Virus record (IMG/VR): IMGVR_UViG_3300042731_007046
Location: 1-22,236 of that record
DNA from: a virus
DNA: 22,236 nt
Reading direction: 5' to 3' (one strand)
Part shown: positions 8,022 through 13,490 of the stretch, piece after piece
Layout of the letters: every line of letters begins with the position of its first letter
How positions within the stretch are numbered: position 1 is the stretch's first letter
Notes under the pieces: model-generated
Told to the model about the DNA's origin: nothing
What the model saw: the letters and a program-made list of their open reading frames with translations, nothing else
The model's database searches: none
Program-made: the position numbers and the translations under genes

Positions 8022-8438
8022 TTAGTTCTGCGGCCCTCCCACCCGCTCGGCGGGAACCCGGAGGTGAGGCGGAATGGTCTCACCGACGAACAGCTTCCCA
8101 CAGAACTGGCAGATGAGCAACGTATCATGCTGGTGGGTACGTTGACCGGCCAGCGCCGACCCTCCCCAAGGCTTCATGTGCGGGCAATTATCCTGGGCCT
8201 GAGCCTGGGCTTTCCGCCGCGTCTCCATGGCCATCGCACCCTGCCTCTGCTGTTCCTTACGCTGCTCTTCCTGGAGCTCGTACTCGGCCTCTTCCCGGGC
8301 CAGTTTCCGAGCCAGAATAGCCGCAAGGGCCGACAGATTGGGATCCGCGGCTGCCTGGGGATTCTGTGACAGGTTCGACACGAGTGCGGCCGTTCCTGCA
8401 AGATCACTGTCAGATTTCTTAGTCCTCGTTGCTGCCAT
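8022..8438 (-). CDS. Small protein with charged helix and putative CxH...CxxC zinc site
   Basis: 138 aa. Residues ~35-82 form a long Ala/Glu/Gln/Arg helix (ARKLAREEAEYELQEEQRKE). The C-terminal third has C85-x-H87 and C110-x2-C113 (LLICQFCGKLFVGE), with further His at 102, 104 and 125, a plausible zinc ribbon. AGGAG lies about 6 nt before the ATG. It lies between the 224-aa protein and the adaptor-like pair, with short gaps. No family is recognised. It could be a DNA- or protein-binding accessory or a small virion part. Confidence 0.65.
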   Translation of the reverse strand: MAATRTKKSDSDLAGTAALVSNLSQNPQAAADPNLSALAAILARKLAREEAEYELQEEQRKEQQRQGAMAMETRRKAQAQAQDNCPHMKPWGGSALAGQRTHQHDTLLICQFCGKLFVGETIPPHLRVPAERVGGPQN

Positions 8439-8452
8439 AGTGCTCTCCTATT

Positions 8453-9127
8453 TTACCAAGTTGGCTTGGCATCCACTCTCTTCTTCGTGTTGAATGCCCA
8501 TTCGGCCCTTTGATCGGCACCGAACTCTCGCTCCACTGCATCGACCGTCGTATGCCCATTGGCAATCAGACGGAGGAGAACCGTGCGCCAGCCACGCTCC
8601 TCTTCGCCGTGCCCCTGCACGACGTACTTCATCCCGGCGCGCTTGGCACCGGGGTTGAACTCATACCGGAACCCGAGGGGGCTCTCGGGGTCTTCGACCT
8701 TCTGTACATCCTCACTGGAGGGCCGGGAGATCTTCTTATCCTTGCTGGCCATGAAATCCGGATCCAGCACTTCCTTGACGACTTTCCGCATGATAGAGTG
8801 CTCCGGAATTACACCCCGGGGGTGACATGTGATGTATTCCAGTTGACCAGTCGGGAGCTTGAGAAAGATCGAGCGCAATGTCGGATTGGGGCTGTCCTTG
8901 AATACAAGGCCGGGCACCAACTTCTTCAGTTTCTTCTCAAACTGGATGTGCGTCAGCGGCCTCCCAATCTGCTGGGCGCGGTCGGTCAGATCCACCCCGT
9001 CCACCTGGGAGACGGTGGGGCAGTTCTGCTCTTGTTCGATCAAGTACTGGAGGGTCTGGTGCCGCTGGTATTCTACAGCGTCCATCATCAGTACTTTGGC
9101 TACGTCATCGTCAGTCCTCGTCAGCAT
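8453..9127 (-). CDS. Unknown phage protein, 224 aa
   Basis: Mixed alpha/beta sequence with no transmembrane segment or signal peptide. Visible blocks include VLMMDAVEYQRHQTLQYLIE near 12, FEKKLKKLVPGLVFKDSPNP near 63, and a basic C-terminal half (GMKYVVQGHGEEERGWRTVL near 165). The end, VEREFGADQRAEWAFNTKKR, is helical. GGAGAG lies 8 nt before the ATG and overlaps the stop of the preceding small gene. I do not recognise a family. Its place among late genes suggests a virion or assembly role, but nothing in the sequence proves it. Confidence 0.7.
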   Translation of the reverse strand: MLTRTDDDVAKVLMMDAVEYQRHQTLQYLIEQEQNCPTVSQVDGVDLTDRAQQIGRPLTHIQFEKKLKKLVPGLVFKDSPNPTLRSIFLKLPTGQLEYITCHPRGVIPEHSIMRKVVKEVLDPDFMASKDKKISRPSSEDVQKVEDPESPLGFRYEFNPGAKRAGMKYVVQGHGEEERGWRTVLLRLIANGHTTVDAVEREFGADQRAEWAFNTKKRVDAKPTW

Positions 9128-9130
9128 ACA

Positions 9131-9376
9131 CTACTCTCCATTGGTTGTGATGTGGTCTTGCAGCTTCTGGTTCATCACCGCGGTCTCAATACGGAGCCGC
9201 ACGATCTCTTCTCGGATCTTCTTTAGCTCAGCCACAATCTCAATTTTCTCTGCTTTCACCTGATTGATCTCTCCGGCTGTCTTTCCCCAAGTAACGCCGA
9301 AGCCTACCAACATTACCAACAAGATGATGGCCAGTTGGGCGGTCTCCATCTTCTTCAAAATGCTATCCATGCTCAT
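9131..9376 (-). CDS. Membrane-anchored coiled-coil protein (spanin- or holin-like candidate)
   Basis: 81 aa. A short N-terminus (MSMDSILKKMETAQ) is followed by one transmembrane segment at ~13-30 (LAIILLVMLVGFGVTW), then a heptad-rich coiled coil at ~35-75 (KAEKIEIVAELKKIREEIVR). The N-in anchor plus periplasmic coiled coil resembles inner-membrane spanins and some small phage tail-chaperone or virion proteins. I chose the ATG at 9376 because AGGAG lies 4-5 nt upstream; longer in-frame starts lack this and would overlap the upstream gene. Confidence 0.65.
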   Translation of the reverse strand: MSMDSILKKMETAQLAIILLVMLVGFGVTWGKTAGEINQVKAEKIEIVAELKKIREEIVRLRIETAVMNQKLQDHITTNGE

Positions 9377-9389
9377 CTCTCTCTCCTGG

Positions 9390-9767
9390 CTATGCCGGAG
9401 CAACCGGCGCGGTGAGAGTAGGAATTGGGGGAGTCGTCGTGTCGGACGTAACGCTGAATGTCGCGGTGGTAGCGCCAACCTGGGTGAGGGTCTTGTCGTA
9501 GTAGGTGGCCTGATACTTCGTGTTGTGAGGAGTCATGTCGGAATTGTAATACAATCCGACTTCCTGCAGGAAGCTACCGTCTTCGATTGGAATGACGCAC
9601 CATTCCGGGAGTTTCACGGGAGTGGTGCCAGTGGGGGAGGTCTTCTTGAACAGATTTGTCCAGCCGGTGGGGAATACGACCTCGACCTTGACGTAGCCGT
9701 CAAAGTTCACGCCGTCAGACCATTGGACGGTACCGCTCAACTTAGAGATTCGGGGCGTTGTCGACAC
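9390..9767 (-). CDS. Small beta-rich virion-like protein with GTG start
   Basis: 125 aa, starting (GTG) STTPRISKLSGTVQWSDG, then NFDGYVKVEVVFPTGWTNLF, and a Thr/Pro-rich end (SDTTTPPIPTLTAPVAPA). The strand-turn pattern resembles small beta-sandwich proteins of phage heads and tails. The start codon is GTG, preceded by AGGTAGGA at 4 nt. A TATAATGG box is just upstream at 9787-9794, so this gene may begin a new transcript after the last tRNA. Confidence 0.65.
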   Translation of the reverse strand: MSTTPRISKLSGTVQWSDGVNFDGYVKVEVVFPTGWTNLFKKTSPTGTTPVKLPEWCVIPIEDGSFLQEVGLYYNSDMTPHNTKYQATYYDKTLTQVGATTATFSVTSDTTTPPIPTLTAPVAPA

Positions 9768-9788
9768 TGATTCCTACCTCTCTTCACC

Positions 9789-9812
9789 ATTATAGCATAG
9801 GAGGTTGGTAAC
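9789..9812 (-). promoter_or_regulatory. Candidate -10 box TATAATGG with upstream GTTACCAACC
   Basis: On the minus strand: GTTACCAACC, 8 nt, TATAATGGTG, then the ribosome site of the 125-aa gene. This is the second copy of the block pair seen at 5649-5674. No good -35 box is present. It lies between the last tRNA and the left-hand late genes, a sensible place for a promoter. Confidence 0.35.
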
Positions 9813-9824
9813 AGTAACGAAGGG

Positions 9825-9899
9825 TGGGGGCGGGAGCCAGAGTCGAACTGGCGTCTGCGGCTCATGAGACCGCCGTGAATCCACCTTCACTATCCCGCA
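9825..9899 (-). tRNA. tRNA-Met (CAT), initiator-like first base pair
   Basis: 75 nt with encoded CCA. Acceptor TGCGGGA pairs with TCCCGCC except at position 1:72 (T opposite C). An unpaired 1:72 is a hallmark of bacterial initiator tRNA. Anticodon loop CTCATGA. The anticodon stem GCGGT/GCCGC has G29-C41 and G30-C40, but T31-G39 instead of the third G-C pair; the discriminator is C. D-stem pair 11:24 is T-A, the elongator orientation. So it mixes initiator and elongator features. It is the last tRNA of the operon, 5 nt after the stop of the 196-aa gene. Confidence 0.85.
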
Positions 9900-9904
9900 A
9901 CAAA

Positions 9905-10495
9905 CTATGAGAGGGTCTCGGCCGCAATGACGTAGGCAACGAGGTCACTCGAAGCCTCCGCGGACAGCAGGATCCCATCTGGGAACAACATCCCCTCTGG
10001 TGAGAAATCAAGAGTGGCCGTGGTGGTGGCCCCGATGTCTTTCTGCCACGCACCAATCGCTAGACCGTCACTGGCCCGGCTGATACTGATCTCGGCGGCG
10101 TTGGAGCCGTCGACGTTGGTAACGTGGATCTTCTTGACCAGGACGTCCTTCTGGTCGGTGCCGAGCTTGTTACCGCACACATAGATCCGCCACGAATCGG
10201 CGAGGGTGTGGCCAGTGGTCGCGCCAAAGGTCACGGTCAAGCCGTCTGTGAGGGTCTGGGCGGCACCAGTGATTGAGACGGTCGGGGTGTAGGAGCCACC
10301 GTTCACCCGCCACTTGAAGGTGTCCGGGGTGCCCTCCGCGTCAATCTCTACCTCGAAGATCTGGTTTTTGCCTGTCGTGGTGCCGCCTGCCGTTAGATCG
10401 TCAAGGCCGGTACCATCAAAAATAGCCGTCTGTTCGGTCGCAATCAGGACCTCGACGGCTTGATCGATAACTTTCGGGAAACTTCCAACACTCAT
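9905..10495 (-). CDS. Virion-like beta protein between tRNA genes
   Basis: 196 aa from the ATG at 10495 (MSVGSFPKVIDQAVEVLI), chosen because AAGGAG lies 9 nt upstream. Residues ~45-105 carry the block VEIDAEGTPDTFKWRVNGG ... GLTVTFGATTGHTLADSWRI, a beta-domain motif that I know from phage and large surface proteins (GTPDTFKW...GVTVTFGATTGHTxGDxW). The C-terminal part (SRASDGLAIGAWQKDIGATT) is also beta-type. It is probably a decoration or tail protein. Its odd place, between tRNA-Gln and tRNA-Met, suggests the tRNA array grew around virion genes. Confidence 0.7.
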   Translation of the reverse strand: MSVGSFPKVIDQAVEVLIATEQTAIFDGTGLDDLTAGGTTTGKNQIFEVEIDAEGTPDTFKWRVNGGSYTPTVSITGAAQTLTDGLTVTFGATTGHTLADSWRIYVCGNKLGTDQKDVLVKKIHVTNVDGSNAAEISISRASDGLAIGAWQKDIGATTTATLDFSPEGMLFPDGILLSAEASSDLVAYVIAAETLS

Positions 10496-10517
10496 GGAAC
10501 GCTCTCCTTCCGTTACC

Positions 10518-10523
10518 ATTGTA
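10518..10523 (-). promoter_or_regulatory. Candidate -10 box TACAAT before the 196-aa gene
   Basis: On the minus strand GCTACAATGGTAAC lies between the end of tRNA-Gln(TTG) and the ribosome site of the 196-aa gene. It shares GCTAyAATGGT with the boxes at 5649 and 9789. The region where a -35 would be is inside tRNA-Gln, with no TTGACA. Confidence 0.25.
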
Positions 10524-10526
10524 GCA

Positions 10527-10602
10527 TGGACGACTCGCCTGGGGTCGAACCAGGAACTCGAGATTCAAAGTCTCGCGTGATGCCCTATTTCACCACGAAT
10601 CG
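10527..10602 (-). tRNA. tRNA-Gln (TTG)
   Basis: 76 nt, CCA encoded. Acceptor CGATTCG/CGAGTCG with one T-G wobble; T-loop TTCGACC; anticodon stem CGAGA/TCTCG, loop CTTTGAA, anticodon TTG reads CAA. Separated by 3 nt from the second Gln tRNA. Confidence 0.9.
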
Positions 10603-10605
10603 AAT

Positions 10606-10680
10606 TGGATGCCCTGCATGGACTCGAACCATGATTTGCTGAGTCAGAGTCAGCCGTCCTGCCAATTGAACGACAGGGCA
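10606..10680 (-). tRNA. tRNA-Gln (CTG)
   Basis: 75 nt, CCA encoded. Perfect acceptor TGCCCTG/CAGGGCA; T-loop TTCGAGT; anticodon stem GCTGA/TCAGC, loop CTCTGAC, anticodon CTG reads CAG. Together with the TTG tRNA it covers both Gln codons. Confidence 0.9.
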
Positions 10681-10690
10681 TTTCGAAATC

Positions 10691-10767
10691 TGGAGCACCG
10701 TGCAGGACTCGAACCTGCTAAGACGTGGGTTGCAACCACGCACCTCGTCCACTTCGGCTTACGATGC
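10691..10767 (-). tRNA. tRNA-Cys (GCA)
   Basis: 77 nt, CCA encoded. Acceptor GCATCGT/ACGGTGC with one wobble; T-loop TTCGAGT; anticodon stem CGTGG/CCACG, loop TTGCAAC, anticodon GCA. The discriminator is T, the known Cys identity base. Its first 9 nt overlap the end of the lysozyme gene, whose TAA lies in the acceptor stem and position 8-9. Confidence 0.92.
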
Positions 10768-11181
10768 TAAAGCTCTAATCCTGGCGGCCATGCGGCGGGC
10801 TCGGCGTGGGCTATCTTCGCGCGCCCACTTCGAATCGAGCATCTCATCCGCGGCCTTCTCCCACTGCTTCTGGTACATGTACCGGAGCGTTTTCCGAAAG
10901 TCGAGTACACCGCGGACGCCCATCTGGTACGCCATCGCGATCAACACGACGCGGGCCGGGAATGGTAGCTCGGACCAAAAGTCGACGTGGTCGAGCAGTC
11001 CATTGACCCGCTTCTCAACACGGTACAGGAGAATGAAATCGGCCTCATCTGTAGTGAGGGGCTCCTGTAGCAGGTTGGCCCCGTAGCCGATTGTCAGGCC
11101 GCCGTCACTGTCCTTGTATGGATAGGAGGCGAAGCCCTCTTCCTCCCGGAGAATGTCGAGTACTTCCTCAATGATGTTCAT
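10759..11181 (-). CDS. T4-type lysozyme (endolysin, glycoside hydrolase family 24)
   Basis: 140 aa from the ATG at 11181. It cleaves the N-acetylmuramic acid to N-acetylglucosamine bond of peptidoglycan. The catalytic triad pattern is visible: E15, D24 and T30 (EEGFASYPYKDSDGGLTIGY), with the same 9- and 6-residue spacing as T4 lysozyme E11/D20/T26. Later blocks (LPFPARVVLIAMAYQMGVRG, FRKTLRYM) match the helical lobe. There is no signal peptide, so a holin should be needed. AGGA lies 7 nt before this ATG; an in-frame upstream ATG at 11274 would add 31 residues unlike the family. The stop codon is inside tRNA-Cys. Confidence 0.92.
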   Translation of the reverse strand: MNIIEEVLDILREEEGFASYPYKDSDGGLTIGYGANLLQEPLTTDEADFILLYRVEKRVNGLLDHVDFWSELPFPARVVLIAMAYQMGVRGVLDFRKTLRYMYQKQWEKAADEMLDSKWAREDSPRRARRMAARIRALAS

Positions 11182-11360
11182 AAGAAATCCTGGGTACCTA
11201 GGTAGCGAGGGCACCCCGCTCGGAGCAGCCACGTAGCGTCGTATGCTCAGACAAAGACCGGTGTCTTTTTCCACCCGTCAGACAAATGATTGAGCCGGGC
11301 ATCTTTGCTCTATCGCGGACACCCGAGGCAGTATTTTGCCATTACTGCCCTTCGCGAATT
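11182..11360 (-). other. 179-nt non-coding gap before lysozyme with several hairpins
   Basis: No tRNA T-arm and no convincing ORF. Inverted repeats are GGCAGTA/TACTGCC at 11327-11333 and 11343-11349 (9-nt loop) and AAAGAC/GTCTTT at 11253-11258 and 11263-11268 (4-nt loop). On the minus strand this would be the leader between tRNA-Trp and lysozyme. No T-run follows either stem, so they do not look like ordinary terminators. Confidence 0.4.
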
Positions 11361-11435
11361 TGGCACCCAGCCAAGGCCACGATCCCTGACCACCGGGTTT
11401 GGAAGCCGGTATGCTGCCAATTACACCAACCGGGC
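11361..11435 (-). tRNA. tRNA-Trp (CCA), unusual T-loop
   Basis: 75 nt, CCA encoded, discriminator G as in known Trp tRNAs. Acceptor GCCCGGT/GCTGGGT uses three G-T wobbles. Anticodon stem CCGGC/CCCGG has a C31-C39 mismatch; the loop TTCCAAA gives anticodon CCA. The alternative reading TCC (Gly) would need a 9-nt loop, and alignment to the usual A26-CCGG...CCAAA pattern favours Trp. The T-loop is ATCGTGG instead of TTCRANN. Confidence 0.78.
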
Positions 11436-11442
11436 GCAAATC

Positions 11443-11516
11443 TGGAGCCCACGGGCGGGATTGGACCGCCACCTCCGCTTTACAAGAGCGGTGTTCTACC
11501 GTTAAACTACACGGGC
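11443..11516 (-). tRNA. tRNA-Thr (TGT)
   Basis: 74 nt, CCA encoded. Acceptor GCCCGTG/CGTGGGC; anticodon stem CCGCT/AGCGG, loop CTTGTAA, anticodon TGT reads ACA (and probably more of the ACN box). The T-loop is TCCAATC, with C in place of T55. Confidence 0.88.
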
Positions 11517-11521
11517 AAAAA

Positions 11522-11612
11522 TGGAGGAGAGTAGAGGAATCGAACCCCCGGCCCTACTGAGGTGCCGCCACGGTTTTCAAGACCGCTTGCCGTCCATTCA
11601 GCGGTACCCTCC
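11522..11612 (-). tRNA. tRNA-Ser (TGA)
   Basis: 91 nt with a long variable arm, as expected for Ser. Acceptor GGAGGGT/ACTCTCC; the anticodon loop CTTGAAA gives TGA (UCA codon). CCA encoded. Confidence 0.9.
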
Positions 11613-11625
11613 ATTAAGCTCTTTT

Positions 11626-11649
11626 GCTAAACTTGTGCCAAGGTTTAGC
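11626..11649 (-). repeat. Hairpin between the 130-aa gene and tRNA-Ser
   Basis: Inverted repeat GCTAAA-CTTG ... CAAG-(bulge)-TTTAGC, 10 bp with one bulged base and a 3-nt loop. It lies 8 nt past the stop of the 130-aa gene and 13 nt before tRNA-Ser. It has no U-tail on the minus strand, so it may be a processing or 3'-protection hairpin rather than a terminator. Confidence 0.4.
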
Positions 11650-11656
11650 GAAAACC

Positions 11657-12049
11657 CTAAATCTCGCCGTCACGCTTCTGTACCGCCAACTCGAGAGCGG
11701 CCAGAGCAACCCGGAGTGCGAGGTTTTCCTGGGGAGCCTGCGTGATAGGCTCATACCCGTCCTCATTCATCTCCGCAACTTCGGCTTCAATCAATTCGTC
11801 GAGCTCGGTCTCGTCCAATTGCGCCGGGAGCACACCGGCCGTCTGCAATTGGCGGGCTACCTGGAGCGCCATGTTCACGGCGATTTTCTTCTTGGTCTCG
11901 CCGGTCTTGGCCCCAAAGGTGGCCTCGAGTCCCCTTACAATGAAGGGGATAATCGGTGAAATGGGGGCAAGGGGCGTCCCCGCCATCACAGTAGTTCCGA
12001 TGGGAACTGCCACCTGCGCGATTCGCTTCAACTTCTTCTTAATACCCAT
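11657..12049 (-). CDS. Small protein with basic N-terminus and hydrophobic segment, unknown
   Basis: 130 aa from MGIKKKLKRIAQVAVPIGTT. After a Lys/Arg-rich start, residues ~12-45 (VAVPIGTTVMAGTPLAPISP) are hydrophobic and Pro/Gly-rich, followed by an amphipathic part (GETKKKIAVNMALQVARQLQ) and an acidic end region (LDETELDELIEAEVAEMNED). I chose this ATG because the longer frame runs back into tRNA-Phe. There is no clear Shine-Dalgarno. It is near the lysozyme, so a lysis or membrane role is possible, but the hydrophobic part is weak for a holin. Not recognised. Confidence 0.6.
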   Translation of the reverse strand: MGIKKKLKRIAQVAVPIGTTVMAGTPLAPISPIIPFIVRGLEATFGAKTGETKKKIAVNMALQVARQLQTAGVLPAQLDETELDELIEAEVAEMNEDGYEPITQAPQENLALRVALAALELAVQKRDGEI

Positions 12050-12079
12050 TTTTCGACTTGTGTCACCGATTTTCGATCT

Positions 12080-12154
12080 TGGTGGCCCCAGAAGGAATCG
12101 AACCTCCCACGCGCCGGGCTTCAACCGACCGCTCTACCACTGAGCTACAGAGCC
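12080..12154 (-). tRNA. tRNA-Phe (GAA)
   Basis: 75 nt, CCA encoded, discriminator A. Acceptor GGCTCTG/TGGGGCC with wobbles; anticodon stem GTCGG/CCGGC, loop TTGAAGC, anticodon GAA. Only 1 nt separates it from tRNA-Ser(GCT). Confidence 0.9.
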
Positions 12155-12155
12155 A

Positions 12156-12245
12156 TGGAGGAAGGACAGGGATTCGAACCCTGGAGACCCTTTCGAGTCC
12201 ACTCGGTTAGCAACCGAGCGCCTTTAGCCACTCAGCCACCCTTCC
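12156..12245 (-). tRNA. tRNA-Ser (GCT)
   Basis: 90 nt, long variable arm. Acceptor GGAAGGG/TCCTTCC; anticodon stem CTCGG/CCGAG, loop TTGCTAA, anticodon GCT reads AGC/AGU. It is the first gene after the internal promoter at 12252-12280. Confidence 0.92.
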
Positions 12246-12251
12246 AAAACC

Positions 12252-12280
12252 ATTGTAACACAGCTATCTGTGTTTGTCAA
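12252..12280 (-). promoter_or_regulatory. Internal sigma70-like promoter with dyad in the spacer
   Basis: Minus strand: TTGACA (12280-12275), 17-nt spacer, TACAAT (12257-12252), one base off the consensus -10 and a perfect -35. The spacer is almost wholly a perfect inverted repeat, ACACAG-ATAG-CTGTGT (12258-12273), where a repressor could sit. Initiation would fall near 12245, at the 5' end of tRNA-Ser(GCT), so the first transcript base would nearly coincide with the tRNA. Confidence 0.7.
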
Positions 12281-12288
12281 GTAGAAAA

Positions 12289-12364
12289 TGGAACTCCCGG
12301 CTGGACTCGAACCAGCGTTTCGGCTTTAGGAGAGCCGCGCCTTGTCCGCCTAGACGACGGGAGC
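12289..12364 (-). tRNA. tRNA-Arg (CCT)
   Basis: 76 nt, CCA encoded. Acceptor GCTCCCG/CGGGAGT; anticodon stem CGGCT/AGCCG, loop CTCCTAA, anticodon CCT reads AGG. The stop codon (TAG) of the 60-aa ORF is in its D-arm. Confidence 0.92.
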
Positions 12365-12532
12365 CTCAATCTCGGCGATTGCCCACAGGAATAGGGGCAT
12401 TGTACGAGCCGCCGCCTTCGCTTCTTCTTTGCTTGCATACGCCTCACGATAAACCTCCGACTCGTGCCAACTTCTCAGGCCTGAATCGGATTCACGCGAG
12501 TCCACACGGTGGAGCACATATAGCTTCTTCAT
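12350..12532 (-). CDS. Small ORF wedged between tRNA-Thr and tRNA-Arg
   Basis: 60 aa: MKKLYVLHRVDSRESDSGLR, then a helix SKEEAKAAARTMP and a hydrophobic end LFLWAIAEIEAPVV. The ATG is 5 nt past the CCA end of tRNA-Thr(CGT). There is no usual Shine-Dalgarno, and the TAG stop lies 15 nt inside tRNA-Arg(CCT). The composition looks like a real small protein. No family recognised. Confidence 0.55.
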   Translation of the reverse strand: MKKLYVLHRVDSRESDSGLRSWHESEVYREAYASKEEAKAAARTMPLFLWAIAEIEAPVV

Positions 12533-12536
12533 AACC

Positions 12537-12611
12537 TGGAGCCTAACCGGGGGCTCGAACCCCGCCTTGTGCTTTACGAGAGCACCGTGCCGCCTGCAAC
12601 ACCTGGAAGGC
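12537..12611 (-). tRNA. tRNA-Thr (CGT), two acceptor mismatches
   Basis: 75 nt, CCA encoded. Anticodon stem GTGCT/AGCAC, loop CTCGTAA, anticodon CGT reads ACG. Acceptor GCCTTCC against GTTAGGC leaves T5-T68 and C6-T67 unpaired; the other five pairs are sound. The 82-aa ORF runs 38 nt into it and stops at a TAA in the anticodon loop. Confidence 0.82.
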
Positions 12612-12822
12612 TTGTGGGGTGGCCCTCATCGTCTATCGACCACGCCCAATTTGTTACGATGAAATCATCGACAGCGTCTTCGTCAGACCGCGGATCCGGA
12701 ATGCCGGGCTTCACTCGTCTCCAAACTTCGCGAGACTGCTCGACCGCGCGCTCATACGGAACTATGACCCGCACATTGCCGCCGTCGCATCCTGGTTCAT
12801 CGTATGCGTATCTTTTCTTCAT
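12574..12822 (-). CDS. Small ORF wedged between tRNA-Arg and tRNA-Thr
   Basis: 82 aa: MKKRYAYDEPGCDGGNVRVI, then PYERAVEQSREVWRRVKPGI and an acidic segment DPRSDEDAVDDFIVTNWAWS. The ATG is 4 nt past the 3' end of tRNA-Arg(TCT), without a Shine-Dalgarno. The last 12 codons and stop are inside tRNA-Thr(CGT). The MKK-x-Y start and position mirror the 60-aa ORF downstream, but I see no clear wider similarity. Function unknown. Confidence 0.55.
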   Translation of the reverse strand: MKKRYAYDEPGCDGGNVRVIVPYERAVEQSREVWRRVKPGIPDPRSDEDAVDDFIVTNWAWSIDDEGHPTSLPGVAGGTVLS

Positions 12823-12825
12823 AAC

Positions 12826-12901
12826 TGAAAGTCCCGGCAGGAGTCGAACCTGCACCTGACGCTTTAGAAGAGCGCCGTCCTGTCCGTTAGACTACGGGAC
12901 C
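12826..12901 (-). tRNA. tRNA-Arg (TCT), 3' end TCA instead of CCA
   Basis: 76 nt. Acceptor GGTCCCG/CGGGACT; anticodon stem GCGCT/AGCGT, loop CTTCTAA, anticodon TCT reads AGA. Discriminator T is followed by TCA, so the CCA found in its neighbours is not encoded intact. The tail would have to be repaired by host nucleotidyltransferase. Confidence 0.88.
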
Positions 12902-13167
12902 ACTAACCTACAAGCTCGCATCAACTCTGGATTCAAGCTGTTGGATTCCTTAATCTCCACGGGACCAGATTGTGCAATCCTATGACCACTAGTGTCTTCG
13001 TAGATACCGACACCCCAGCCAGCCGGGTCACAGTCGCGATGAAAGGTGCGAATGCACACATACCCGTCAAGATTGGAACTCGGGTGCGGACTCGAACCGC
13101 AATCTGAGCCTTCGGAGGACTCCGTCCTATCCTGTTGAACGACCCAAGCGAAATATTTGATGCACAT
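12892..13167 (-). CDS. Doubtful ORF reading through tRNA-Arg(CCG), or shorter GTG-start ORF
   Basis: The frame opens with ATG at 13167, 5 nt past the CCA of tRNA-Met, begins MCIKYFAWVVQQDR, crosses all of tRNA-Arg(CCG), and continues CIRTFHRDCDPAGWGVGIYE to a TAG 10 nt inside tRNA-Arg(TCT). The part after the tRNA (12892-13059, GTG start, ~55 aa) has the more protein-like composition. Either a short GTG-start protein or no gene at all is possible; the full 91-aa reading would compete with making the tRNA. Confidence 0.35.
   Translation of the reverse strand: MCIKYFAWVVQQDRTESSEGSDCGSSPHPSSNLDGYVCIRTFHRDCDPAGWGVGIYEDTSGHRIAQSGPVEIKESNSLNPELMRACRLVVP
13074..13149 (-). tRNA. tRNA-Arg (CCG)
   Basis: 76 nt, CCA encoded. 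Acceptor GCTTGGG/CCCGAGT; anticodon stem GAGTC/GGCTC, loop CTCCGAA, anticodon CCG reads CGG. T-loop TTCGAGT. Confidence 0.9.
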
Positions 13168-13171
13168 AACT

Positions 13172-13244
13172 TGGTGGCTCTCGGGGGATTCGAACCCCAC
13201 TTCCGGCTTATGAGACCGGTGTGCAGCCGCTACACTACCGAGCC
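13172..13244 (-). tRNA. tRNA-Met or tRNA-Ile2 (CAT), irregular acceptor base
   Basis: 73 nt, CCA encoded, discriminator A. Anticodon stem CCGGT/GCCGG, loop CTCATAA, anticodon CAT. Positions 1-5 pair with 68-72, but 6:67 (G-A), 7:66 (G-G) and T-stem 49:65 (T-C) do not pair. It could be elongator Met, or Ile2 with lysidine reading AUA; the sequence alone does not decide. Confidence 0.8.
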
Positions 13245-13249
13245 AAACT

Positions 13250-13323
13250 TGGTAGGCCCCCAGGGATTTGAACCCTGATCTTCTCGGGTAAGAGCCGAGC
13301 ATGTTGCATTACACCAGAGACCT
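13250..13323 (-). tRNA. tRNA-Lys (CTT)
   Basis: 74 nt, CCA encoded, discriminator A. Acceptor AGGTCTC/GGGGCCT; anticodon stem CTCGG/CCGAG, loop CTCTTAC, anticodon CTT reads AAG. T-loop TTCAAAT. Confidence 0.9.
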
Positions 13324-13328
13324 AAAAC

Positions 13329-13404
13329 TGGAGCCGAAGCAGGGAGTCGAACCCTGTCCCCATCCTTACCAAGGATGTGTGCTGGCCGTTATCACCACGA
13401 CGGC
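13329..13404 (-). tRNA. tRNA-Thr (GGT), two acceptor mismatches
   Basis: 76 nt, CCA encoded. Anticodon stem CATCC/GGATG, loop TTGGTAA, anticodon GGT reads ACC/ACU. Acceptor GCCGTCG against CTTCGGC leaves T5-T68 and C6-T67 unpaired, exactly the same two mismatches as tRNA-Thr(CGT). Confidence 0.85.
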
Positions 13405-13410
13405 AAAACT

Positions 13411-13485
13411 TGGAAGCCCGTCCAGGAGTCGAACCCGGATTTCGTGGTTCGTAGCCACGTGCCTTGTCCATTAGACGAACGAGCT
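13411..13485 (-). tRNA. tRNA-Arg (ACG)
   Basis: 75 nt, CCA encoded. Acceptor AGCTCGT/ACGGGCT; anticodon stem CGTGG/CCACG, loop CTACGAA, anticodon ACG. A34 would need deamination to inosine by host TadA to read CGU, CGC and CGA. Confidence 0.9.
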
Positions 13486-13490
13486 AAAAC

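Noticed and set aside
10759-11274. Longer lysozyme start at 11274
   Set aside because: It adds a segment unlike lysozymes or a signal peptide, whereas ATG 11181 has a good ribosome site and matches the N-terminus of the T4 type.
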